From Phyto melanocephala (taxonomy: Eukaryota; Arthropoda; Insecta; Diptera; Rhinophoridae), in the NCBI GenBank assembly GCA_941918925.1, contig OW799237.1:13311201-13375200 (forward strand): a stretch of DNA of 64,000 bases. Direction: 5' to 3'. The notes beneath the pieces were generated by a model. The model saw only the letters and a program-made list of their open reading frames with translations, made no database searches and was not told the DNA's origin. Positions within the stretch are counted from its first letter, which is position 1. Each line of letters opens with the position of its first letter. Positions 23,173-34,215 of this stretch are shown piece by piece. The position numbers were made by a program, and so were the translations under genes.

Positions 23173-23188
23173 AAAAAAAGGTAGACAT

Positions 23189-24058
23189 AATGCGAATAAA
23201 AAAAGTTATAAATCAAGAATATAGACCAAATTTTTTACTTTTATGGCGATTTTTGCTGCAGAACGGTGTTAATATTACAAGATTTTAAAAATACTCTTTA
23301 CGTGACAATGGGGATGCAAATTTGACTTTAATTTATAGAGACGCCAATCTGACGCACCACAATTTTGAAGTGAAGATTTTTCGAAACGTGTTAATTATAC
23401 TTCAGGTTATTTTTTTTGTAATTCTTTCTCTTTGATAAAGCAACAAAAATACTTAATCAATTTAAATTCTTTTGTTTCAATATTAAAACTTTTTAAATTG
23501 CAGCATTTAAAATAAAAATGCTCAAATTTGTAATGATAAAAATTTTTTTAATCTTTCGGCATTTGAAACATTTTTAAAATAAACCAAAACTGTTATCCTT
23601 ACAAACAATCCTTCCAAATAATCCTTGATAATTTAACTTTCAAACAAGGTGACAAAAATAAAAAAACGTGTGCTCACTATGCAGTTTTAATTACATACAA
23701 GATGGTACACGATCTTAGACACCGGGTTAGTAAAAAAACATGTGCTCATCCAACAGTTTCATCGTTAACTAATAACACAGAAAAAATTTTTTCGAATTTT
23801 TAACACACCCAGTCTTACGTTAATAAAAAAAATTTCCCTTCAAAGTAAATATTTATTTAACTACATGTTTACTTTAATTTGAATGCATTTTAGTAGGTTG
23901 GAAAGGAGGGTTTATGAAGCGAGGAACTCCAACACACACACTGGGAGAATAGTATAGATTTTGTTCCAACTTTAGTAAATTTTATATATATTTAAAAATT
24001 TTTGTAATTTTTTGGAAATATTTTTCTTTTATTTAAAGGGATATTATAATAACTATTA
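23189..24058. other. Non-coding DNA upstream of the P-like element
   Basis: No gene is recognised. Two related phrases, 'aaaacgtgtgctcactatgcagttt' near 23665 and 'aaacatgtgctcatccaacagttt' near 23737, form a small local duplication. Confidence 0.45.
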
Positions 24059-24294
24059 GTTTCTACCAAGAATGATTAAATAAAGATTACGCCATCACGC
24101 AGCCGTAAAAAAACATTTCTGCGCATGTAGGAATTCTGACGTCACTCAAGCTGTGTTTTCATTGGCTAATAAAATTCAGCTGTATAACTAATTATGTTTG
24201 TGTTAAAACATGACAGCGGGACAAACTGTTATTTTTCTAACTAAATGTTTTAAAAGCAAACAAATTCTTTATACTTATATATATTTTCATTATT

Positions 24295-24300
24295 TTTATT
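24295..24300 (-). terminator. Candidate polyadenylation signal of the THAP gene
   Basis: AATAAA on the minus strand lies about 145 bases beyond the stop codon and still inside the P-like element. In A+T-rich DNA this hexamer is common, so support is weak. Confidence 0.3.
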
Positions 24301-24443
24301 ACAATATTTCACTATTAAATTAGGTGTAGAATTCATTTTGTTATTTTATCAAATTTTCTTTTTCGCTTATAAATATTTTCAGCGATTTCGGCATTTAGTT
24401 TCTTAATTCTAAAATACATTCGACACCTTAAAAAAAAGTTTTT

Positions 24444-25100
24444 TCACGTCTTCACTGGCTTCAATTTCTTTTGCTTCCAACAATTGCTTTTGTAAATATC
24501 CGCTTGAAAGTAATAATTTGTACCATTTAATTTAAAAAATATGGTGTAAGTCTGGAGGCGATCTTCTTCAAAATCAGCCGACCTTGGAGTATTTTCCGCG
24601 ACCAATTTTTCTTCAAAACTATTTGGAATATCACTTTGCTTTTTAGTTTCACGTAGTCCTTCATATACATTTGCAACTTCAGTTTCATTAGCAGTTTTCG
24701 TTTCACTTTCAATAGCACTAGTGTCTAAAGACGGAACTGCATGAGATTTTAAAAATTTTTGCACGCCGTTTGCTAAATTATTCATAATGCCTTAGTAATG
24801 TACTGCAAGAATTAATTTTGTTTTAACTTACCCATTTCAAATTTCAAGTTTCTTTCAAAATCTTCTTGCTTGAAATGAAAAGCACAAATTTTTTCTTTAT
24901 CCACATATACAGGCTTCCCTCGTTTGCAAAAAATTACCCATAACTTCCTTCGAGCTTCATCTTTTGGAAAATTGTAAAATGATACAGCTGTTTGAAAACA
25001 CAAACGTTTTATTTAATATACGCAAATTATTAGTTTTTAATATAATTTCTCAATTTTTTTTGCTGTTACTTTGCTTGCATCTGCCCACTGCACATTTCAT
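24444..25100 (-). CDS. THAP-domain protein, three exons, 177 aa
   Basis: The gene model is exon 1 25100-25070, intron of 82 nt, exon 2 24987-24832, intron of 41 nt, and exon 3 24790-24444. Introns have GT...AG borders (GTAACA...CAAACAG and GTAAGT...ACTAAG) and the frame is preserved throughout. Exon 1 supplies M-K-C-A-V-G-R-C, the first C-x4-C pair of a THAP zinc finger. Exon 2 supplies F-P-K-D-E-A-R-R-K-L-W, then I-C-A-F-H-F (the C-x2-H pair) and D-F-E-R-N-L. Exon 3 starts near residue 63 and contains the A-V-P-S-L motif typical just after THAP domains, followed by an acidic region with no known fold. The start has A at -3. It lies inside a P-like transposon and presumably binds that element's DNA. 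No catalytic domain is encoded, so a repressor or regulator role is inferred. The second intron is unusually short; without it the protein would end soon after the THAP domain. Confidence 0.78.
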
Positions 25101-25189
25101 ATTTGCTCTCTTCCTTTTCTTTTCTTTTCACTTTATTTTGTTTTCTGTTTTTAGTAGTTTTGCAGCTTTTAAATAACCAAATTTAAACA

Positions 25190-25198
25190 CTTTTTATA
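25190..25198 (-). promoter_or_regulatory. TATA box of the THAP gene (candidate)
   Basis: TATAAAAAG on the minus strand lies about 90 bases upstream of the THAP start codon and within the transposon. That would allow a leader of about 60-70 nt. No strong initiator is visible at the expected start near 25168. Confidence 0.4.
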
Positions 25199-25469
25199 TA
25201 ATTTTAATATTATTTATATGTAGTTATTATAATATATGACACGAAATTTGTTGTTTATTAAGCACCGATGTAATACTTATTTTTTAGACCTCTCTGAGTA
25301 AATTAATTACAGGGCTGCCAACTATTACAAAATACATACATTTTTTGTAAGAAATTATAAATTTCACATATGATACAGACTTGGTAACCTTTGCGAGGGG
25401 ATTACTACGTCATCAAACGGTAAATCATGCGCAAGGCGTAATCTTTATTTAATCATTCTTGGTTTCTAC

Positions 25470-27489
25470 TACATACATAATTTTTTTTAATATCTCTTTA
25501 AATAAAAATAGGATATTTACCCAGTTTTTTTGTTTCTTCATTTACTTCAGGTTAAACTTTCCTTTTTTTTCTGTTAATTTTTAACAAAAACAATTCTATT
25601 ACTTTTAATCTTACAATAACCTTCACTTTTTGTCACAGCTGCTACATTTGGCAAAATCTTTGTTTAAGTACTTTTTGTATTCAAATGTTTTTGTTTTTTA
25701 TTTTTGAAAAACAAATTGTAAGATTATTTTTTTTTTTACGTTTGTGTTAAACAAAAGAAACAATGAATCTCTGACATGATTGTGTATAATAATGTGTAAA
25801 TTACTTTATAAGTAATTAGAATTGAACAAAAAAACTAACGACCTAGATTTGGTTGTTAGCGTGGTTTTTTGCGACTAATTGTTTTAGTTTAAATGTGGGT
25901 TTGAAGTTTAAACTTTTTTTGAAACTTTATCTTTATGAGTATCTGAATAACAAAAAGCTACTTTTAATAAACTCCCACCGACTAAACATGACTAAAAATG
26001 ATTTGCGGTTTAAATTATTAAACAAGCAGTTAAGAAAGCTACGCCAAATTTTGTTAACTCTCTATGAATGGGAAATTTACAAACTTGTGATCATTTTCGA
26101 TAAAATCGATAAAACAGAAATGGAGTCTGATACTTATCAAGAGTGTTTGTCTATACAAGAAATGTTTCTTTCTAGACAATTAATTTTCAATATATGTTTT
26201 TTTGTGTTCCCTGAGTTCTTGATTTTATGTTAAGAATTTTCCCATGATTTACTATAAAAAAGGAAATGACTTTCTTTAAAACAGTTTTTCAATATGTATG
26301 ATATGAATATAATTCATTTGACACATGATGTTTAATTTGCAATAACGACAACAATCTAAGTGGATCGATTATCGATAGCAATCAAGCCTCTGAAACGTTA
26401 CTAGTTGCTAAAATAGGCAAGCAACTAAGTAAGTAATAGTCAATTTTATACGCAAGGTAATTACTATTTAACAAACCATGAACTTGCCAGTTGACAACGC
26501 AACTAAAGTCTTAATACTAATGATTCATTTGTTTACGGCGACGTAAAAATTTATTTTTTAAAATACTTTCACAAATTATTAAGCAAACGATGATTACACG
26601 TCTTAATAGATAATTTGCAACATAAAATTAAAAAACAATTAGTTTACTATTTAGGGGTTTTTTGTATTATTAATTTTTATAATAATAATTGTTTAAACAA
26701 GTTTCTGGTATAGTTTTACTATAAAAAGGATTTGACATCTAGTTCAAAAACTCATGCATGATAGGAAGTAAAAACTTCAAAGAATATTTTTTCTAAATAT
26801 TATATACATATATATTAAATTACTTAAATTATTGCTTACATATGTATGTGTACGATGTCAAAAAATAATAATAAAACAACATTGTATTTACTTGTGCTAA
26901 AAAAAAAATTTCCTCATTATTACTCTTTTCTAATAAATAAACGAGAAACATTTTTAATTTTTTTTTTTTTTTTTTATATAAAAATAGATAAATGCAAATT
27001 TATGCATAAACAAAAAATTATGCAAATTTTTGAATCACGTTTGTTCACTTAAAAATATTTGTAGGTTGTAAATAAACAACATTTTTTTATGGCATAAATT
27101 ATTTCTAAAAAATATAATATAAATAAAAATTATTAATTTGCATAAAACGTCATTAAGGAAATACTGTTTTCAACTTAAAATATATACACACATAATTAAA
27201 ACACAAGGGTGTAATTGTTAACAACATCACGTAAACATTACACTGTGCGAAAATTAGATATTATTCGTCGTTGCTTATTCGTCCTTAATTATAGCGGTAC
27301 GCCAAAAACTCAATATTTATAAGTCCTTTTATTGGGTTCAAAATAACATAATTTTAAATTAAAATTATTTAAAAATTATTGTAAAAAATATTTTCAATTT
27401 AAAATGTTTTTTTGAACATATTTCGCCTGCAGTGTAATGCTCTGCTTCTGCTTTATTAATTTATAGTCAAGTCAAAATCGAATTAAAAG
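25470..27489. other. A+T-rich DNA, one unusually long open frame
   Basis: Codons 25853-26233 on the plus strand stay open for 126 codons, with the first ATG at 25988 giving 81 aa. The charged middle part (K, R, E rich) looks less like low-complexity translation than most frames here, but no family is recognised. A TATCGATA-type palindrome occurs near 26368. No transposon ends are evident. Confidence 0.4.
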
Positions 27490-28668
27490 CAAGTAAGAGC
27501 GCCATATTCGGTCCTGCTGAATCTATAATACCCTTCAACGTCAGTTACATAGGTATGAAAACCACATCGTAGCCAAGTCTGGACTTAAAATTTCATATAA
27601 TACGCCGTTTTCTTTATGGTTTCCGACGCAAGCTTTGATTTGGAATTTTGGAATAGTTACTGTATTGTACTATTTAAGCACTTTCATTTTATATCCATAT
27701 AGTTGGGGTTAAAAAATAAAATTTGCTTCGCCATTTTGTTTTAGACGCCATCTTTAATTTTACACTTGTTAATAGTTTACTACATTTTAATAGTCAAGCC
27801 CTTTTTTTGATACTAATATTGTGGGGGTTAAAGAGGACAAAGGCTTTACTACTATATTTGACTCATATATTCGCCATTTAATCTAGGACGCCATCTTCTA
27901 TTTTTTTCTTTTCATAGCTTACTATATTTAAATGCTCAAGTCCTTTCATATTTATATTGGCTCTATCGGTTGTATAAAAACTGAAAAATATCGATTTCCG
28001 TTTGTAAATTTTAGGAAAAAAACCGAAGCAGTTGTACTTTGGTGTTTATATCTCAGTTGGTATCAAACCGATTTACTAGTTTTTTCTAAAAAAAATATTT
28101 TCTGAAATTACGACTTATAATAATTATTTAATATTTAGCTTAAGCGTGTCCAAAAGTTATTTAGAAATTTGAAAAAATTTTACATATTAAAATAATTTTT
28201 GCCTATAACTTTGCCGATTAGTGACCAATTTCTCTAAAATTTTTCATGAATATCTCCAGATATATACATATGGTATCTATAAACAATAACAACCGTGTCT
28301 ATGAATTATCCTAGGGGTGGAAAATTTAAATTTTTGTGGTAAAATCAAGCGGAAAAAATAGGCAGTGAGTCGTTGTTCATTTCTTAGAAATTTATAGGGT
28401 GATTATGCAAATTCCCAATACCGATCTGCTCACGAACATTTCTGATATTTTAATACCTTACACGAGCCTTGGCGATGCCCGGGAGTTTAAAAAAATTTAT
28501 TTCAACAGCCACACAGACAGACGGTCGGATGAAGGGATATTATTTAATAGACTCCCCTACTCATCAGCTTTCAGAAAATATATACTTTATGGGGTCACAA
28601 AGGAATATTGTAAAAATTTCACACGGAATGACAAATCTATACATACACTCACTGTGAAGGGTATAAAT
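27490..28668 (-). mobile_element. Helentron/DINE-like element, near full length
   Basis: The left end, CAAGTAAGAGCGCCATATTC, is followed by a weakened stem-loop (TTCGGTCCTGCTGAA) and the subterminal 'atacccttcaacg'. The right end has a short GACA/GTCY-type repeat (acagacagacgg), 'ctttcagaaaatatatacttta' and 'ggaatgacaaatctatacat', closing with 'gtgaagggtata', the inverse of the left subterminal motif. Paired subterminal inverted repeats, a GTCY microsatellite and a terminal stem-loop match the DINE-1/Helentron-associated plan. The open frames inside are incidental. Confidence 0.72.
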
Positions 28669-29439
28669 AACGATAGCTCCGAAAAAATAATTCACGAGTT
28701 TGTTATAAATTATATATTATTTAAAATCTTTTTAAACTAAAAATATTGTACTAACAACAAAACAAAATAAAGCCAGACATGTGTTATTACATGAGGTACT
28801 AATAGGTTAAAATTTTAGTTATACTTATGTACTAGAAAAATTAATATCTGATGCGGTTAAAATATAAAAAATTAAAAATATTAAGCGTGTGCCTCCTCCA
28901 ATACTGCCTATCGGACTTTACACATGTCTCTTGTTTAACCACAATAATAATTTTTTAAAATGTTTTAGTAATTTAGACGTATTATTAATTTTATTTATCA
29001 GGTAATTTAAGGAATTGTTGTTGTATATTTGAAACTTATAGTTAAACAGCAACAAAAACAACAACACATTATAACCCACGTTTCATTATTATTTGATTAA
29101 GTCAGCAACAAAAAGTACAGACAGAAAGACAGACAGACAGACAACAGTTAGTCATGATTTAATTCAATACTCGTACCATGTTTAAAAATTTAGTTTTTGT
29201 TAATGATTTTATTATGTACGAAATATGATCACAATTACTCAGTACGGGGAGAAGTGAAACAATAAACGATACAATATTTATTTAAAAATATTATTTAAAA
29301 AATGATTATATTGAATTTGCTTTAATGAAAATACATAGAATTTTAAAGTTATGCTGAAATCTTTACATAAATTTTCACAATAAAAAATTATAAATTTATT
29401 TTATTGATTTTATTACAAAGTTTGAAAATTTTCTGAGAG
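28669..29439. other. A+T-rich spacer between two Helentron-like copies
   Basis: No gene is seen. A short (GACA)n microsatellite lies at about 29118-29145. Confidence 0.5.
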
Positions 29440-30184
29440 TTTTTATACCCTTTACCTGTTGTGCACAAGGGTATATATGGGTTTGTCATTCCGTTTGTAA
29501 TTTCTACAAGTTTCATTTCCGACCCCATAAAGTATATATTTTCTGAAAGCTTATGAATAGAGGAGTCGATTAAGCACTGACCGTCTACCCGTCTGTCCGT
29601 GTGTTGGTTGAAATCAACTTTTAGAAGCAACTATATGTTCCTCAGACTGTGTATGGTATCAATCTTTTGGAAATATTCGGGAATGAATCGCTATTGAAAT
29701 TCAGCACAATCGCCCCATACATTTCTGAGATATGAGCAAAAAACCACGACCCCTTCGTTTTTTTCACAATTACAACAACATACATACGTATACTGGCTAG
29801 AGTAAACGTGGCATCGTATCGCAGCTGAGCCAAAAAAAAATTTTTTTATTTTATTTTATTTTTTTGATTTATATATTATTTATATTTTTATATTTTTTTT
29901 AATATTTTTTAAATTTTTTTTTGTAATTTTTTTATTGATTTTTTTTTTTGTGTTAATTTATATTTTTTTTATTTTTTTGTAATTTTTTTTTTTTTTTTTT
30001 GGAAACATACGTGTAAACTCAATTTATAATTTTGCAATGGGATATTTTTATATATGTGTTTATTTTATATGTATGTACGTATTTTATATGAGATGAATGG
30101 TGATACAAACAATTGTTATTGCATGACTACACGTTGTGAAGGGTATATAAGATTCGGCACGGTCAAATATAGCACTTTTACTTG
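29440..30184 (+). mobile_element. Helentron/DINE-like element, complete, T-rich subtype
   Basis: It runs from 'tataccctttacctg' to the stem-loop end 'agattcggcacggtcaaatatagcac' followed by TTTTACTTG. Internally it has 'gaccccataaagtatatatt', a GTCY repeat (gtctacccgtctgtccgtgt), 'gtggcatcgtatcgcagctgagcc' and a T-rich tract at 29833-30001. After that come 'aacatacgtgtaaactc' and 'caatgggatatttttatata', then 'acacgttgtgaagggtatataa'. It is the opposite orientation to the neighbouring 27490-28668 copy and closely resembles 34811-35636. Confidence 0.78.
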
Positions 30185-30591
30185 TTTTTTACTCTTTAAC
30201 AATAGCGCTATTGACCTTTTACACACATTCACAGATAATGGGTGTTTAGTACTTATATAAAGAGTATGTTAAGAAAGTCATTTAGCTATTTTTTAAATGA
30301 TCTAAATAAAATTTACAAATCTGCTTTAAGTTTTTAAAATTGCTGGGTAAATTTGTTATCCATTATAATTGTATAAAGTGATAACTTTGTTGTTTTTTTT
30401 ACCACCTTTCAATAACTTCTTAAATAAGGGAATTAAAATTGCGTTTAGCAAAAAATTGTCTTACGTTTTAGAGATCAGGGTTGTGTGCTTTATATCAATT
30501 ATATTTTAATGCTTATAATTAATAACAATTTAGCAAACAATTAAAATGATTTCAATAACTCAATTTTTTCTTGTTATTTTTCTGTTTGCAG
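30185..30591. other. Spacer ending in a strong splice acceptor
   Basis: No gene is seen. Its last 30 bases are a pyrimidine-rich tract ending in TTTGCAG at 30585-30591, used by the candidate exon that follows. Confidence 0.45.
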
Positions 30592-30639
30592 TTTGAATAA
30601 TATATAATAACGCTGGCTTTGGTTATGCTTGCTGATTAG
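30592..30639 (+). other. Candidate 48-nt non-coding exon
   Basis: The preceding tract 'ttgttatttttctgtttgcag' is a strong acceptor, and the segment ends GATTAG followed by GTAAGT at 30640, a perfect donor. Inside are stops in every frame and one ATG (30623) that ends within four codons. It could only be untranslated, for instance a second 5'-UTR exon joined to 3415-4646 across a 26-kb intron. Its moderate G+C content stands out from the flanks. Evidence is splice-signal quality only. Confidence 0.42.
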
Positions 30640-31977
30640 GTAAGTTTTGAAAAAAAATTTTTTTTTTCAATTTCATACAAGTTATAAATGATAGGCAATT
30701 AGGAAAAGATAGACCTTTGCTGGCTAAATATATTTTGATTAAAGAAATTTATTTTATTTTATCGATTTGCTTTTAGCCGTTTCAATAAAACTTTTTAAAA
30801 ACTTTATTTTAGCGAGAAGAACAAGTGTTTTTTTTTTGTATATTTAAGTTAAAATTTTCTTAAACAAAATTTATCCAATTAAACCCTGCGTTACATACGG
30901 TACAATAAACAGACAAGGAAACAAAGAAAACCCTGGCATTAAATTTCATATGTATGTACTTATTTAATTGTTTGAAATGTTTTCGTTGTATTTTATTTAA
31001 TTTAGACAAACAAAATAAATAACCTTTATTTTAGCCAACAATTTTTGCTGAGTTTTACAATTTTAAGACAGCAACCGGCCCATACTTTATAGGCACAACA
31101 AACATTAAGGCCTTAAAGAACACGTGTAATGTGTGGCTATTTTATGGCAGTTTAACACATTTTTATGGCATTTCGTTTGCAGTCTTGACGTTTTATTTTT
31201 TAATTTAATGCCACAAAGAAAATAACAAAAAACCATTGTTATTTTAACATTATTTTTTCAGTGTGTTTGTGTGTATTTTATTCTTTAACTTTTAAAAGGC
31301 ACATGTTTTCTCAACGTTCTTGTAGCAAAAACCATATGTCTTTATGTACGTACGTATATTTATACTTAATTCCTCGTCTCTATGTTGTATGAATATGTGC
31401 TTTGCGTATTAAAATTTTATTTAAATAGCCAGTTTTGTTTATTTTTAGTCTCTTATGTTTAAAAGGAAACAACTTTAATATACAAAAAAAAAACAAAGAA
31501 GCAAAGAAAAATATTGAAACAGAAAGTTAATTATGTATAAAATACCCACAAATATTTGTACACCGATGTACGTAAAGACTTGAATTTTCCTATTCCTTCC
31601 TTAACACGTTATGGGTAATTTGATTGACATAATCAAAATAACATATGTTTGCAGATATGTTAGAATAAATATATTTACATACTAGATAACTGCTTTATTA
31701 GTTTTAATTTTTTTTATTATTTTAATTATTTTTCAAAGTCCAAAAAAATAAACACTGTTAATGATATTAGTTTTTTTACCTTCTAAACTACTAAAGAAAT
31801 TCCTAGGGTGTCCCAAAATTACAGCAAGCTATTAAGTTGATATCACTTGTGCAGCCTGCTGTGACCAAACAAAAAAAAAAACAAACTATGTCTGACAATT
31901 ATGAATAACAAAAAAAAAAAAAAAACAGGAGCAACCACGAACGAACAATGCGCTTTCATGATTAAACAAAATAAAAG
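30640..31977. other. A+T-rich DNA, presumed intron
   Basis: No protein-like frame, RNA gene or repeat end was recognised. Simple runs such as poly-A near 31486 and 31910 occur. Confidence 0.45.
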
Positions 31978-33001
31978 CAAGTAAGAGCACTATATTTGGC
32001 TATGCCGAATTTTTGATACCCACCACCAATTTTGTGTATTTTTATTGCACAAGATTTCTTTTTTTGTTATTAACTGTAATTGCTATGGAATAATCTCCTT
32101 ATACTAAAATATGTATCACTTTCTTTGTATATCTTCGATATGCTAGTAAAATATTTTCGTAAATTTAGTCTTTCAATGAAAGTGGGCGTTAAAGTAGGCG
32201 TGTCAATATAGTTTCTGCTAATAAATAAAACTTTGATATTTCAATATAGCCCTTTATTCTTCCAAAACCTTTATTCATAGAGAAATTATATCAACTTAAG
32301 ATAAAGCGTTTTATGGAAGGTAGGCGTTAAAATTGGCGTGTTACCTCCATTTTCTGGCATAACAATGATATTGACTAGAAAGCTATATGTACGAAATTTC
32401 ACCATCATACCTCTAATTTTGTCGGTTTTATGAGCTTTTCAATTTCAGTAACAGTAGATAACGTGAAAAGTGGGCGTTATAGTAGTAGGCGTGTCGAAGT
32501 TGTTTCTGCTAATGAATACAATGTTAATATTTCAAAATAGTCCTTTATTCTTCCAAAATCTTTATTCATAGCAAATATGAATTTGAGAAAAAACGTTATA
32601 TGGGAGACGGGTGTAAAAGTGGGCATGTCACATTTTTTTCCGTTAGAACAAAGCATTTGATTAAAAAGCAATGCTTGCAAAATTTCAGAATCATACATCT
32701 TATTTTGTCAGTTATATTACGTTTTAAGTTTTGAATTAACCGAAAAATACACTGTGCGTTAAAAAATGTTCGTACATTTTGATCTATTACTCCTTTCCTA
32801 AATAATAGATTTAAGCAAATTTCGGACAAAAATATTTTTTTTAATCAGGAAATATACATTCGAAATTTTATGGCTCTACGTTAATGCGTTTGGATTCTAA
32901 AAATATGTACTTTATGGGGTCTAAAATGGATATTTCGATGTGTTACAAACGTAATGACAAAATGAATATACCACCACCATATTTTTGGTGGCTGGTATAA
33001 A
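31978..33001 (-). mobile_element. Helentron/DINE-like element, 'GGGCGT' subfamily
   Basis: The left end is CAAGTAAGAGCACTATATTTG with the stem-loop TTTGGCTATGCCGAA and subterminal 'atacccaccaccaat'. The right end is 'atttttggtggctggtata', its inverse. The body contains tandemly related units of about 285 bp, each with 'agtgggcgtta-agtaggcgtgtc' (near 32184 and 32468), a G-rich phrase also seen in Drosophila DINE-1 elements. 'tttatggggtctaaaatgg' marks the region before the right end. It is the same subfamily as the composite copy at 56934-60580. Confidence 0.75.
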
Positions 33002-33807
33002 AAGTAAAAGTCTTGCTGCCAGAGCAGCAGTCACGTTTATGGATATACTTGAGCAGAATTGTCATACAGACATAACCACATTGTAGTTTTACTTAAGTCT
33101 TACTTACATAATTTAATTAGTTTAAACCTTTTACTTTGTTTAAATTTTTTTTTCTTTTAACAAAAACTTTTTTTTTTTTAAATTTTTACACAAAAAACTT
33201 TAACAAACATTTTTGTATAGAAAATCTGTTATTAAATTTGTTTTTTCCATAGAAAAATTTCTTATTGAAAGTAGTTTTTATAGAAAAAACATTTACAGAA
33301 TGGTTTTCTGTGTACTGATACACATTTTTCTCTAAAAAAAATGTAAAGTCTTATACCCATTTTTGGCTATAGAAAAAAGCTCTTATACCTTTTGTGAAGG
33401 CTTTATTTATATGAGAGAAGAATGCTGGCATACACATTTTTTTGAGAACACTCTTGTAGGCGGCCTTTTCCGTAGAGAATATCCAAACCTTTTTATAGAA
33501 AATCTTTTTATTTTAATTTATCATATAATTTCAATTAAAAATTTAAAAGAAAATATCTGGTGAAGAACAAGGCAAATTAATAAGGTACTCGTATTCAATC
33601 AGCTGATGGATTGTTTTTTTTTACATACAATTTATTAGATTTACTAAATTTTTTTTTAATAATGAATCTGTCAAACTTGATTTTTTTTTTATTCTTCAAT
33701 AAATAATTTGCAGTTTCAGTGTATTTAAAGCGCTTTAAAAAATAAAAAACCAAGTATAGAAAGTTTTTACATAGAAGTTTCTTTAAAATTATTTAAACTT
33801 AAGAAAA
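33002..33807. other. A+T-rich spacer
   Basis: No gene is recognised. Three or four phrases of the type 'tatagaaaaa(t/a)cttat' between 33210 and 33520 hint at a worn tandem repeat. Confidence 0.4.
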
Positions 33808-34215
33808 CAAGTAAGAGCGCTATATTCGGCCGTGCCGAATCTTATATACCCTTCACAACGTGTAGTCATGCAATAACAGTGGTTTGTGTCACCACTCATC
33901 CCATATGAAATACGTACATACATAAAAAAACATACATCTATAAAAACGTCCCATTGTAAAATTATAAATTCACGTATGTATGTTAAAAAAACAAAAAAAA
34001 AAAAATTTAAAAAAAAATTAAAAAAAACAATTTTGAAAAAAGTTTAAAAAAAAAATTTAAAAAAAAAATAATAATAAAAATATAAAAAATATATTAAATA
34101 AAAAATAAAAAAAAAATTAAAAAAAAATTTTTTTGGCTCAGCTGGAATTCGATGCCACATTTTCTCTAACCAGTATACACGTTTGTATGTATGTCTGTTG
34201 TTGTTGTTAATGTTG
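33808..34215 (-). mobile_element. Helentron/DINE-like element, 5'-truncated, A-rich tract
   Basis: The left end is CAAGTAAGAGCGCTATATTC with an excellent stem-loop (TTCGGCCGTGCCGAA). It is followed by 'tatacccttcacaacgtgtagtcatgcaata', 'aaacgtcccattgtaaaatt', an A-rich tract (33990-34130), and 'ttggctcagctggaattcgatgcc'. It then breaks off after 'gtatacacgtttgtatgtatg'. It is the inverse of the 3' half of the 34811-35636 copy. Confidence 0.78.

Larger units (their letters stand above)
24067..25461 (-). mobile_element. P-element-like transposon carrying a THAP gene
   Basis: Perfect 27-bp terminal inverted repeats start CAAGAATGATTAAATAAAG at 24067-24093, with the inverse at 25435-25461. The perfect 8-bp target duplication GTTTCTAC flanks them (24059-24066 and 25462-25469). 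Just inside each end a shared TGCGCATG and a TGACGT motif extend the inverted symmetry. Eight-base duplications, CA-starting ends of about 30 bp and a THAP-domain protein are the hallmarks of the P superfamily. At 1395 bp it is less than half the length of an autonomous P element. It has no room for the catalytic RNase H-like and GTP-binding regions. Strand is given by the encoded gene. Confidence 0.88.

Noticed and set aside
13688..26500. GCAGCGTTGTCAACTCG near 13688 and AGTTGACAACGC near 26484 as ends of one hAT element
   Set aside because: They are 12.8 kb apart, the matching core is short, no 8-bp duplication is shared, and unrelated elements lie between them.
28399..28740. 113-codon open frame, and its overlapping neighbour 28469-28657
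   Set aside because: Lies across the conserved non-coding end of a Helentron-like element; equivalent positions in other copies are not open.
29100..29150. GACA microsatellite as the GTCY array of another Helentron-like copy
   Set aside because: None of the neighbouring element phrases or ends are present; simple microsatellite.
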